NCBI RefSeq assembly: GCF_006517815.1
Contig: NZ_CP041198.1
Span: forward strand, 3,782,001-3,846,000
DNA length: 64,000 bases
Direction of reading: 5' to 3'
Origin: Pseudarthrobacter sp. NIBRBAC000502770
Lineage (GTDB): Bacteria; Actinomycetota; Actinomycetes; Actinomycetales; Micrococcaceae
Shown: positions 11,671 through 18,459 of the stretch, piece after piece
Position numbering within the stretch: position 1 is the first letter of the stretch
Layout: the number at the start of each line of letters is the position of its first letter
Notes under the pieces: generated by a model
The model's input: the letters and a program-made list of their open reading frames with translations, nothing else
Databases searched by the model: none
What the model was told of the DNA's origin: nothing
Made by a program: the position numbers and the translations under genes

Positions 11671-12549
11671 ATGAGCTACGGAATTCCGTCGGCCGAGCCG
11701 TCCGCCCAGGTCCCGGTCTGCCCCCGGCACCCGGACCGGCCCTCCTACGTACGGTGCCAGCGCTGCGGGCGCCCGGCATGCCCGGACTGCCAGCGGGCGG
11801 CCGCCGTCGGATTCCAATGCGTTGACTGCGTCAACGAAACAAAACGTACGACGCCGGAGGTGCGGTCGGTCTACGGCGGCGCCGCAGCCACCGGGAAGCC
11901 TTTGGTGACGTTCGGCATCATCGCAGCGTGCGTAGCCGTCTACGCCCTGCAAATGCTCATTCCTGGCGACTGGGTCTACAAGCAGTTTGCCTACAACAAT
12001 ATTTTTGTCGCCCCGCAGTACGGCGCCTTCGAGCCATGGCGGATGGTGACGTCAGCCTTCCTCCACTCCCCGGACTCCTTTCTACACATCCTCCTGAACA
12101 TGTACACGCTGTGGATCTTTGGGCAGGCACTGGAACCGGTCCTGGGCCGGGCCCGCTTCCTTGCGGTGTACTTGATCTCCGCCCTTGGCGGCTCGGTGGG
12201 GTACCTGCTGCTAAACCCTGTGCTGGTTCCCGGCCAGGGCCTGGTGGGGCTGGTCGGCGCTTCAGGTGCCATCTTTGGCCTCTTCGGTGCCATGTTGCTG
12301 GTTCAACGCCAGCGGGGCGGCGATACACGGCAGCTCTGGGTCCTGATTGCCATCAACGGCGTCATTGGCTTCCTGATCCCCCACATCGCCTGGCAGGCCC
12401 ACCTGGGCGGCCTCATTACCGGTGGTCTCTGTGCCGCTGTCCTTGCCTACACGCCGCGGGGACGCCGCCAGGGCCTCCTCCAGGCACTCGGCTTGGCCGC
12501 CGTGGTGGTGCTGCTCGCCGCAGTGAGCTGGGCACGGGTGACGCTCTAA
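11671..12549 (+). CDS. Rhomboid family intramembrane serine protease with N-terminal zinc finger
   Basis: A 292-residue protein. Residues 17-53 form a B-box-like zinc motif with repeated CxxC pairs (CPRHP, CQRCGRPACPDC, CVDC). The rhomboid domain follows with six or more helices. The catalytic serine is Ser198 in the GASG motif, the partner histidine is His244 (QAHLGGLITGG), and the oxyanion motif HILLNMYTLW is at about 139-148. The family cleaves membrane helices in the lipid bilayer; its substrates here are unknown. It starts nine bases after ppiA and a strong terminator follows. Confidence 0.92.
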   Translation: MSYGIPSAEPSAQVPVCPRHPDRPSYVRCQRCGRPACPDCQRAAAVGFQCVDCVNETKRTTPEVRSVYGGAAATGKPLVTFGIIAACVAVYALQMLIPGDWVYKQFAYNNIFVAPQYGAFEPWRMVTSAFLHSPDSFLHILLNMYTLWIFGQALEPVLGRARFLAVYLISALGGSVGYLLLNPVLVPGQGLVGLVGASGAIFGLFGAMLLVQRQRGGDTRQLWVLIAINGVIGFLIPHIAWQAHLGGLITGGLCAAVLAYTPRGRRQGLLQALGLAAVVVLLAAVSWARVTL

Positions 12550-12575
12550 CCCTTTTCGGCCTGCGGACAAACACT

Positions 12576-12607
12576 ATGCCCCCGTCACCCTCCGGTGACG
12601 GGGGCAT
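12576..12607 (+). terminator. Strong terminator after the rhomboid gene
   Basis: A perfect 14-bp stem, ATGCCCCCGTCACC (12576-12589) with GGTGACGGGGGCAT (12594-12607), a four-base loop and a nearby TTTT. It closes the ppiA-rhomboid transcript just before the DnaA-box region. Confidence 0.85.
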
Positions 12608-12612
12608 TCGTG

Positions 12613-13020
12613 TTTTCCACAGCGTTTATCCACAGTGTTGGTAACTTACATAGCTGTAGTTCATGTGCTGGATCGGCTACTCCCGGCGATCCTCATCCAT
12701 TACGAGGCGTACCGGGCACCCTTTCTCCACATCTGTGGATAACCTGTGGGGATATTGCTGTGCGTAAGTGGATAAGACGCCACTTTCGGGCGCGCCTGTG
12801 GATAAACCGGCGGGAAAGTGGCCGGCAGGAGGCGGTGCACACCCTGTGCGGGACGTTATCGACAGCGGTATCCACACTGTTAATAAGTGACAGCACTGTT
12901 GTTTGGGCCGGGAGTGAGCCCGCCGGAGTAAGGCTGGAGTCCCCAGGAGAGCCGAGTGTCCACGAAGTTTCCCACATCTGTGGATAACTTGTGGGTATCG
13001 CGTTGTTGGTAAGTGGACAA
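12613..13020. promoter_or_regulatory. Dense DnaA-box cluster (left part)
   Basis: This gene-free stretch (the gap is 12550-13092) carries four perfect DnaA boxes: TTATCCACA at 12626-12634, and its complement TGTGGATAA at 12734-12742, 12797-12805 and 12979-12987. One-mismatch boxes are TTTTCCACA 12613, TTCTCCACA 12723, AGTGGATAA 12767, TTATCGACA 12856 and GTATCCACA 12868; AGTGGACAA at 13012 is a two-mismatch match. AT-richer patches such as GTTAATAA sit between them. Clusters of this density are typical of replication origins or DnaA-titrating loci. Actinobacterial oriC is normally between dnaA and dnaN, which lie outside this window, so the role is open. Confidence 0.75.
12871..12886 (+). repeat. 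16-bp direct repeat, copy 1
   Basis: TCCACACTGTTAATAA, which overlaps a one-mismatch DnaA box. The identical sequence recurs at 13613-13628 on the other side of the AhpD-like gene. Confidence 0.85.
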
Positions 13021-13092
13021 CCGACCCCAGTGCCGGACGGCCGCCAGCCTATGATGGTGGCCTGCCAAGCCGTTCAACCGACAAGGACTCCC

Positions 13093-13560
13093 GTGAGCGC
13101 CACCGAACACCTGTACCTGGACAAACAGCATCCGGCCCTCTGGAGAGCCATCAGCGGGTTGGGACTGAAGGTCCAGGAAGCAGCAGAAGAGGCCGGACTG
13201 GGCCGGGGCCTGGTGGAACTCCTGAATGTGCGCATTTCCCAGCTCAACGGCTGCGCGTATTGCTTGGACCTCCATGTCCGGAAGGCCGCCGAGGCCGGTG
13301 AAACCCCGCAGCGGCTCGCGGTCCTGCCCGCATGGCGTGAAACGGCACTCTTCACCGACCAGGAGCGCGCCGCCCTGGCCTTGGTGGAAAGCATTACAGA
13401 ACTCCCGGACGAACGGTCACGGGAGCACGCGGAGGCTTATGCGCGGGAGCGGCTCAGCGCCGCGGAGTTTTCGGCCGTGAGTTGGCTTGCCGTGACCATG
13501 AATGCCTTCAACCGGGTGTCCATCACCAGCCACCACCCGGTGCGGCGGGACCGCCCATAG
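13093..13560 (+). CDS. Carboxymuconolactone decarboxylase / AhpD-like protein
   Basis: A 155-residue all-helical protein of the AhpD/CMD fold with the redox motif CAYCLDLH (Cys54, Cys57, His61), typical of alkylhydroperoxidase-type members. Members reduce peroxides or act as small disulphide reductases; the substrate is unknown. I use the GTG at 13093, which has AAGGA seven bases upstream; the frame is open further 5' but that part lies among DnaA boxes and lacks a ribosome site. The gene is alone on its strand and is flanked on both sides by DnaA-box-rich DNA. Confidence 0.85.
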   Translation: MSATEHLYLDKQHPALWRAISGLGLKVQEAAEEAGLGRGLVELLNVRISQLNGCAYCLDLHVRKAAEAGETPQRLAVLPAWRETALFTDQERAALALVESITELPDERSREHAEAYARERLSAAEFSAVSWLAVTMNAFNRVSITSHHPVRRDRP

Positions 13561-13598
13561 TTCCGGCCGGCCGGCGTCCCTCCACTCGCGCCCTGCAC

Positions 13599-13747
13599 TT
13601 TTCCACAGGTATTCCACACTGTTAATAACCACATCTGGCCGGCAGGTTTCCCGGAACAGGCCCTGCAGGGCGGTGCAGCGGAATCAGTTTCGGTCGAAGG
13701 GGGAGGTTTTCCCCATTGTGGATAACCTTCCCAACAGCTGGGGATAA
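13599..13747. promoter_or_regulatory. DnaA-box cluster (right part)
   Basis: Between the AhpD-like gene and tag there is a perfect box TGTGGATAA at 13717-13725, near-matches TTTTCCACA at 13599-13607 and TGGGGATAA at 13739-13747, and a two-mismatch box TATTCCACA at 13610. It looks like the continuation of the cluster at 12613-13020, split by one short gene. Confidence 0.65.
13613..13628 (+). repeat. 16-bp direct repeat, copy 2
   Basis: TCCACACTGTTAATAA, identical to 12871-12886 and likewise next to a degenerate DnaA box. Confidence 0.85.
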
Positions 13748-13765
13748 CAGCCTGTGCCAGTGCCT

Positions 13766-14356
13766 TTAGGCCTCAATGGGCCACACGCCGGAAGATCCCC
13801 GGCGGTGACTTTGCAGGAGGTGGGTGTCCACCATGCCGATGGCTTCCATCAGGGCGAACATGGTGGTGGGGCCTACGAAGGAGAATCCGCGCTTTCGAAG
13901 CGCCTTGGACAGGGCCACCGATTCTTCTGATTGGGTCGGAATATCGGTTATTGCCTGTGGCTTGGGCGTGCTGGCCGGACGGAAGCTCCACACGAAGTCC
14001 ACCAGTCCGCCGTCGTTCCTGAGCTCCTGGGTTGCTTGGGCGTTCTTCACCGCCGCCAGGATCTTCAGCCTGTTCCGGATGATGCCGGGGTCCTGCATCA
14101 GCCGCTCCACCTCCGGGGCGCCAAAAAGCGCCACGGCATCCGGATCAAAGCCGGCGAAGGCCGCGCGGAAGGCCGGCCGCTTTCGCAGGATGGTGGCCCA
14201 GGAAAGACCCGCCTGGAAACCCTCAAGGCAAATCCGCTCGTAGAGGCCCTGCTCGTCGGTAACGGGCAGCCCCCATTCCTGGTCGTAATATTCGCGCATC
14301 AGCGGATCCGTGGCAGCCCAGGCAGGCCGCGCCAGGCCATCCTCGCCAACGATCAC
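13766..14356 (-). CDS. tag: DNA-3-methyladenine glycosylase I
   Basis: A base-excision repair enzyme that removes 3-methyladenine. The 196-residue protein aligns by eye along its whole length with E. coli TAG: YYDQEWG, ICLEGFQAGLSW with catalytic Glu45 and Trp53, GIIRNRLKI, VDFVWSF, LSKALRKRGFSFVG. Three of the four zinc ligands of E. coli TAG are replaced: Cys4 by Pro11, His17 by Tyr24 and Cys179 by Ser183; only His179 remains. The GTG at 14356 has no ribosome site nearby, whereas AAGGAGG at 14384-14390 is ideally placed (six bases) for an in-frame CTG at 14375-14377, so the real start may be seven codons earlier. Confidence 0.93.
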   Translation of the reverse strand: MIVGEDGLARPAWAATDPLMREYYDQEWGLPVTDEQGLYERICLEGFQAGLSWATILRKRPAFRAAFAGFDPDAVALFGAPEVERLMQDPGIIRNRLKILAAVKNAQATQELRNDGGLVDFVWSFRPASTPKPQAITDIPTQSEESVALSKALRKRGFSFVGPTTMFALMEAIGMVDTHLLQSHRRGSSGVWPIEA

Positions 14357-14411
14357 GCCGGTGGAATCCGGAGCCAGTGGAGTCCTCCTTGGAACAGTTC
14401 CGCAGCAGGGG

Positions 14412-14663
14412 CTAGGAGCGCCAGCGGGTGGTCATCAGGAACCCGACGATGGCGATGCCGAAGCCTGCAACGATGTTCCAGGACTGCCAGGCCTGGACCG
14501 GGAACCGTCCCTCGCTGATGTAGAACGTGATGATCCAGAAGAGACCGATGATCATGAGGCCGAACATGACCGGCTTGAACCATACGGGGTTGGGCTTGTA
14601 GGCCTGCGGTGATGCCGGCTGGGCGGTGCTGGCGGTCTTCCTGCGAGGCTTTGACTCGGGCAC
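14412..14663 (-). CDS. crgA: Cell division protein CrgA
   Basis: An 83-residue membrane protein with a basic N-terminus (PESKPRRK), a conserved PNPVWFKPVMFGLMIIGL first helix, a short extracellular loop and a second helix (VAGFGIAIVGFLMTTRW). This is the actinobacterial CrgA family, which interacts with FtsZ, FtsI and other divisome parts and tunes septum formation. Start GTG with AAGGAG. Its location next to sortase, trpG and pknB is the conserved one. Confidence 0.95.
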   Translation of the reverse strand: MPESKPRRKTASTAQPASPQAYKPNPVWFKPVMFGLMIIGLFWIITFYISEGRFPVQAWQSWNIVAGFGIAIVGFLMTTRWRS

Positions 14664-14836
14664 TGGCTCTCCTTGGCGGACTGGGCAAGCTCGGCGGCCC
14701 GGGCTTGGTATCCTGCAAGAAGGAAATTGCCAGCGGTCTGCGCGATCTTGGTCAAATCTGGATTCTTACTAGCAGCCAATTCTAGCCGCAGTTGATGGGC
14801 AGCCGGTGCCCAGGGTAAACGCCCGGAGGAGAACGC

Positions 14837-15631
14837 GTGGTATTGCAGGAGAAGGCGGGGACCGCCACCGCGCCCGCATCCCGTCGAGCCCTCCTGCCCG
14901 GCATTATCTCGGTGCTCGGTGAACTGTTGATCACCGTTGGCGTCATCCTCCTGCTTTTTGTGGCGTGGCAGTTGTGGTGGACCAATGTTGAGTCCGACGC
15001 CAAACAGAGCCAGGTCATCAAGGAATTCGCCCAGGACCTGGGCACCGCAGCCCCCGCTCCCTCGGCCTCAGCACCGGCGTCGCCTCCTGCCGCCGGGGAG
15101 GACTTTGGAAAGCCCGTGGTGGGCACGGCTCCCGGCCACGCCGGCACCATCGGCATTATGTACATCCCCAGGTTCGGTCCCACCTACACCCGTCCGATCG
15201 TCCAGGGGACAAGCCAGGACGTCCTGGACACCCTGGGCCTTGGCCACTACAGCAACACCGCCATGCCCGGCGCCGTCGGCAACTTCGCGGTGGCCGGCCA
15301 CCGCCAAACACATGGAGCCGTGCTGGACAACATCCACACACTGGTCCCGGGTGACAAGATCTACGTCCAGACCAAAGACGGTTTCTACGTCTACGTCTTC
15401 CGGAACAACCAGATCGTGATGCCGTCCCGCACCGATGTCCTGGAACCGGTTCCCACCCAGCCGGGTGCCGCGCCGACTGAAAGCTACCTCACCATGACCA
15501 GCTGCAACCCCCGCTTCGGAGCGGAAGAACGCATCATCGCCTACGCCCTGCTGGACAGCTGGCGGCCCCTGGCGGCAGGACCACCGGCTGAGATCGCGGC
15601 CCAGGTGGCAGCAGCCACCGGAAGGAGCTGA
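14837..15631 (+). CDS. Class E sortase
   Basis: A 264-residue membrane-anchored cysteine transpeptidase. There is one N-terminal helix (about residues 23-48), an Ala/Pro/Ser linker, then the sortase barrel. The catalytic His155 is in VAGHRQTHG, Cys223 in LTMTSCNPRF and Arg232 in EERIIAYA. Class E sortases of high-GC Gram-positives usually attach LAXTG-type surface proteins to peptidoglycan; no substrate is encoded in this window. Start GTG with GGAGGAGAA. It is followed two bases later by a small membrane gene that overlaps trpG, so the three probably form a transcript. Confidence 0.93.
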   Translation: MVLQEKAGTATAPASRRALLPGIISVLGELLITVGVILLLFVAWQLWWTNVESDAKQSQVIKEFAQDLGTAAPAPSASAPASPPAAGEDFGKPVVGTAPGHAGTIGIMYIPRFGPTYTRPIVQGTSQDVLDTLGLGHYSNTAMPGAVGNFAVAGHRQTHGAVLDNIHTLVPGDKIYVQTKDGFYVYVFRNNQIVMPSRTDVLEPVPTQPGAAPTESYLTMTSCNPRFGAEERIIAYALLDSWRPLAAGPPAEIAAQVAAATGRS

Positions 15632-15633
15632 CC

Positions 15634-15804
15634 GTGTACGCCTGGATCTTCCGCCACCTCCCCGGGCCGCTGTGGCTCAGGATCTTCATCTCGCTGGCAC
15701 TGGTATTCCTTGCCCTGGTCCTGATGGTCCAGTTCCTGTTCCCCTGGATGTCCCATTTCACCCCGTTCACCGACTCAACGATTGGTTCCGCAGACCAGCC
15801 ATGA
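15634..15804 (+). CDS. Small single-helix membrane protein between sortase and trpG
   Basis: A 56-residue frame from GTG 15634, with AAGGAG eight bases upstream inside the sortase end. Its TGA overlaps the ATG of trpG (ATGA). The protein has an N-terminal WIFRHLPGPLWLRIF segment, one membrane helix (SLALVFLALVLMVQFLFPW) and a short tail. The tight spacing on both sides and clean initiation signals support a real gene. The family is not recognised; function unknown. It is likely co-translated with the sortase and the glutamine amidotransferase. Confidence 0.75.
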   Translation: MYAWIFRHLPGPLWLRIFISLALVFLALVLMVQFLFPWMSHFTPFTDSTIGSADQP

Positions 15805-16442
15805 CCACAACCAAGATCCTTGTAGTGGATAACTACGACAGCTTCGTCTACACCCTGGTGGGCTACCTCCAGGAACTCGGCGCCGAGACCACGGTGGTCC
15901 GCAACGACGACGTCACGCTCGCCGAGGCCATCGAACTGGCCAGCACCCGTGACGGCGTCCTCATTTCGCCCGGTCCCGGAAACCCCGCCGAGGCGGGAGT
16001 CTGCATCGAGCTGATCAAGTGGTGCGGTGAAAACAGCGTTCCCATGTTCGGCGTGTGCCTGGGCCACCAGGCGCTGGCGGAGGCTTTCGGCGGCAAGGTG
16101 ACCCATGCCCCTGAACTCATGCACGGCAAAACGTCCAAGGTGGAGCACATCGGCACCAGCGTCTTTGCCGGGCTCCCCTCCCCCGTCACGGCCACCCGCT
16201 ACCACTCGCTGGCCGCGGTCCGGGAATCCATCCCCGACGTCCTGGAAATCACGGCGCAGACCGCGTCCGGGGTGGTCATGGGGCTGCAGCACCGGACAGC
16301 ACCATTGTGCGGGGTACAGTTCCACCCGGAATCGGTACTCACCGAGGGCGGGTACCAGATGCTCGGCAACTGGCTCGAATCGCTGGGCATGAAGGGCGCC
16401 GCTGCCCGGGCAGCGAAACTGAGCCCGCTGATCCAGCAGTAG
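15801..16442 (+). CDS. Glutamine amidotransferase, anthranilate/aminodeoxychorismate synthase component II
   Basis: A 213-residue class I glutaminase that supplies ammonia to a chorismate-using partner. The catalytic triad is Cys86 (FGVCLGHQ), His175 and Glu177 (VQFHPES). ISPGPGNPAEAG and the N-terminal ILVVDNYDSFVYTL are family hallmarks. In Actinobacteria the copy next to pknB is annotated trpG or pabA; no component I gene is nearby, so tryptophan versus folate use cannot be settled, and it may serve both. The ATG at 15801 overlaps the previous stop. It is convergent with pknB, 28 bp apart. Confidence 0.93.
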   Translation: MTTTKILVVDNYDSFVYTLVGYLQELGAETTVVRNDDVTLAEAIELASTRDGVLISPGPGNPAEAGVCIELIKWCGENSVPMFGVCLGHQALAEAFGGKVTHAPELMHGKTSKVEHIGTSVFAGLPSPVTATRYHSLAAVRESIPDVLEITAQTASGVVMGLQHRTAPLCGVQFHPESVLTEGGYQMLGNWLESLGMKGAAARAAKLSPLIQQ

Positions 16443-16470
16443 CCGGAGCTGCCGGACCGGCCAGGACGCG

Positions 16471-18444
16471 TCAGCCCTTCTTGGTGGGTTTGGGCGTCGG
16501 TGTTGGCGTGGGGGTGGCGGTTTCCGTTGGCGCGGGCGGTGGCGGCGGAGGCGGCGGTGCCTTGGCCACCACGACAGTGATGGTCTTCCCCTGCGGTACG
16601 GCAGCGTTGGCCGGGTCGCTTTGGTCCGTGACCTTGCCGGGCTCCACCTGGGAGTTTTCCACCTCAACCACCGACGGCACCAGGCCGAGCTCCTTCAGTG
16701 CTGCCTCGGCTTCGTCACGCATCAGGCCCCGCAGTTCCGGGACCACTACCTTTCCGGTGGACACGATCAGCTCCACGCTGGTGCCGACACCGACGCTTTG
16801 CCCGGGGGCCGGGTTGGAGGTGATGACGATTCCTGCCGGAACCGTGGCGCTGTTGGCGGTGGTGGTCGAGGGGGCGCCCACCAGCCCCACCTGGCGGAGG
16901 ATGTCCCGCGCCGCTGCCTCGGTCTTGCCGGGGAGGCTGTCAGGGATCTTCACCGAACTGGGGCCGTCCGAAACGTTGAGGATGACCTCAGCTCCAGGAT
17001 CCAGCGAACCGCCCGCCGCGGGGTCCGTCCCGATCGCGGTTCCCTTGGGCACTGTGTCGTTTGCGGACCGTGCGATCCGCGGCCGCAGGCCGGCGTTGTA
17101 CAGCTCCTGCAGTGCGGCGGTTTCCGTCATGGACGCCACCGCCGGGATGGACACCTTGGGCGGCGCAGGAGCGGGCCGGTTGACCGTTTGGTACAGCCAT
17201 AATCCGCCGCCGGCGAGGATCAGGAGGGTGAAGATCACCAGGGTGGCGATCCAGGCACGACGCTGGGACTTCTGCCGTGTGCTTTGCTCACGTTCCGTAG
17301 CGAGGCCCAGCGGGAGCGCGCCGGCCCCATACGCGTCCGCCCCGTGCTCATCGGCCAGTTCCAGCGGAGCCGCCGCTCCGCCGTCGTCATGGTACAGGTT
17401 GGTGGCAGCCAGCCGCCCGGTGGGGGCATCGTCGAGGAAGCTTGCCCCTGTGGCGGCGAACGCCTCGGTGGGTGGCGGCGCCTGCGGAACGTGGTCATTG
17501 GGATCGGTGGGCGCCTCTGACGCCGCCACGGCCGGCACGGGAACACCGGCTTTGGCAGCGCGCAAGGCGCGCCGGAAGGCCGCCGCGTCCTGGAACCTGT
17601 CGGCCCGGTTCTTTTGCAGGGCCGTGGCGAGGACGGTGTCCAGCGCCGGGGACACATCCGGATTGAGGCTGCTGGCCGGTTCCGGGATTTCGCGGACATG
17701 CTGGTAAGCCACGGAAACCGGGCTGTCCCCGATGAACGGCGGCCGCGAGGTGAGCATTTCGTAGAGCAGGCACGCAGCGGAATAGAGGTCGCTGCGGGCA
17801 TCCACCGTCTCGCCCCGGGCCTGTTCCGGCGAGAGGTACTGGGCGGTTCCCACCACAGCCTGGGTCTGGGTCATGGTGGCGGAGGAATCGGCGATGGCGC
17901 GGGCAATGCCGAAGTCCATCACCTTAACTGAGTCGCTGCCCGGGCAGTACATCACGTTGGCGGGTTTGATGTCCCGGTGCACGATGCCGGCCTTGTGGCT
18001 GTACTCAAGGGCTGCCAGGACGCCCAGGCAGTAGTCGATGGCCTGGCTGATGCTGACCTCGTTGGCGCGGATCAATTCACGCAGGGTCCTGCCGTCAACG
18101 TATTCCATGACGATGTACGGCACCCGTACGTCCTCGGCGGAACCGTCATGGACCACATGCTCGCCGGTATCAAAGATGGCCACGATGGACGGGTGGTTCA
18201 GGGCGGCCACCGCTTGCGCTTCACGCTTGAAGCGTGCCTGGAACTGCGGATCCCGTGCCATGTCCGGCCGCAGCAGCTTGACGGCAACGGTCCTGCCCAG
18301 GCGGGTGTCCGTGCCCTTGTAGACATCCGCCATGCCGCCCCGGCCAATGAGGTTACCCAGTTCGTAGCGACCGTTCAGGACACGCCGGTTATCCACCGGA
18401 AGGCTGTCCTCCCGGTGCAACGGTGTGCGTGGCGACTCATTCAC
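16471..18444 (-). CDS. pknB: Ser/Thr protein kinase with three PASTA domains (PknB type)
   Basis: A 657-residue transmembrane receptor kinase. The kinase domain (about 27-295) has the glycine loop GRGGMADVY, Lys56, catalytic HRDIKPAN (Asp158), DFG at 177-179 and an activation loop with TQT (Thr192, Thr194), matching the autophosphorylated threonines of mycobacterial PknB. A juxtamembrane linker leads to a membrane helix at about 398-418. Three extracellular PASTA repeats follow (about 431-493, 497-564, 566-628), which bind muropeptide or lipid II, then a Pro/Thr tail. PknB-type kinases couple wall synthesis to growth. It is the last gene of the seven-gene operon, 15 bp after pknA. Confidence 0.96.
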   Translation of the reverse strand: MNESPRTPLHREDSLPVDNRRVLNGRYELGNLIGRGGMADVYKGTDTRLGRTVAVKLLRPDMARDPQFQARFKREAQAVAALNHPSIVAIFDTGEHVVHDGSAEDVRVPYIVMEYVDGRTLRELIRANEVSISQAIDYCLGVLAALEYSHKAGIVHRDIKPANVMYCPGSDSVKVMDFGIARAIADSSATMTQTQAVVGTAQYLSPEQARGETVDARSDLYSAACLLYEMLTSRPPFIGDSPVSVAYQHVREIPEPASSLNPDVSPALDTVLATALQKNRADRFQDAAAFRRALRAAKAGVPVPAVAASEAPTDPNDHVPQAPPPTEAFAATGASFLDDAPTGRLAATNLYHDDGGAAAPLELADEHGADAYGAGALPLGLATEREQSTRQKSQRRAWIATLVIFTLLILAGGGLWLYQTVNRPAPAPPKVSIPAVASMTETAALQELYNAGLRPRIARSANDTVPKGTAIGTDPAAGGSLDPGAEVILNVSDGPSSVKIPDSLPGKTEAAARDILRQVGLVGAPSTTTANSATVPAGIVITSNPAPGQSVGVGTSVELIVSTGKVVVPELRGLMRDEAEAALKELGLVPSVVEVENSQVEPGKVTDQSDPANAAVPQGKTITVVVAKAPPPPPPPPAPTETATPTPTPTPKPTKKG

Positions 18445-18459
18445 TGGCTGGTCCCGAGA

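Noticed and set aside
15824..15832. DnaA-like 9-mers inside genes (15824, 18389, 55132)
   Set aside because: Single one-mismatch matches within coding sequence, as expected by chance; not clustered.
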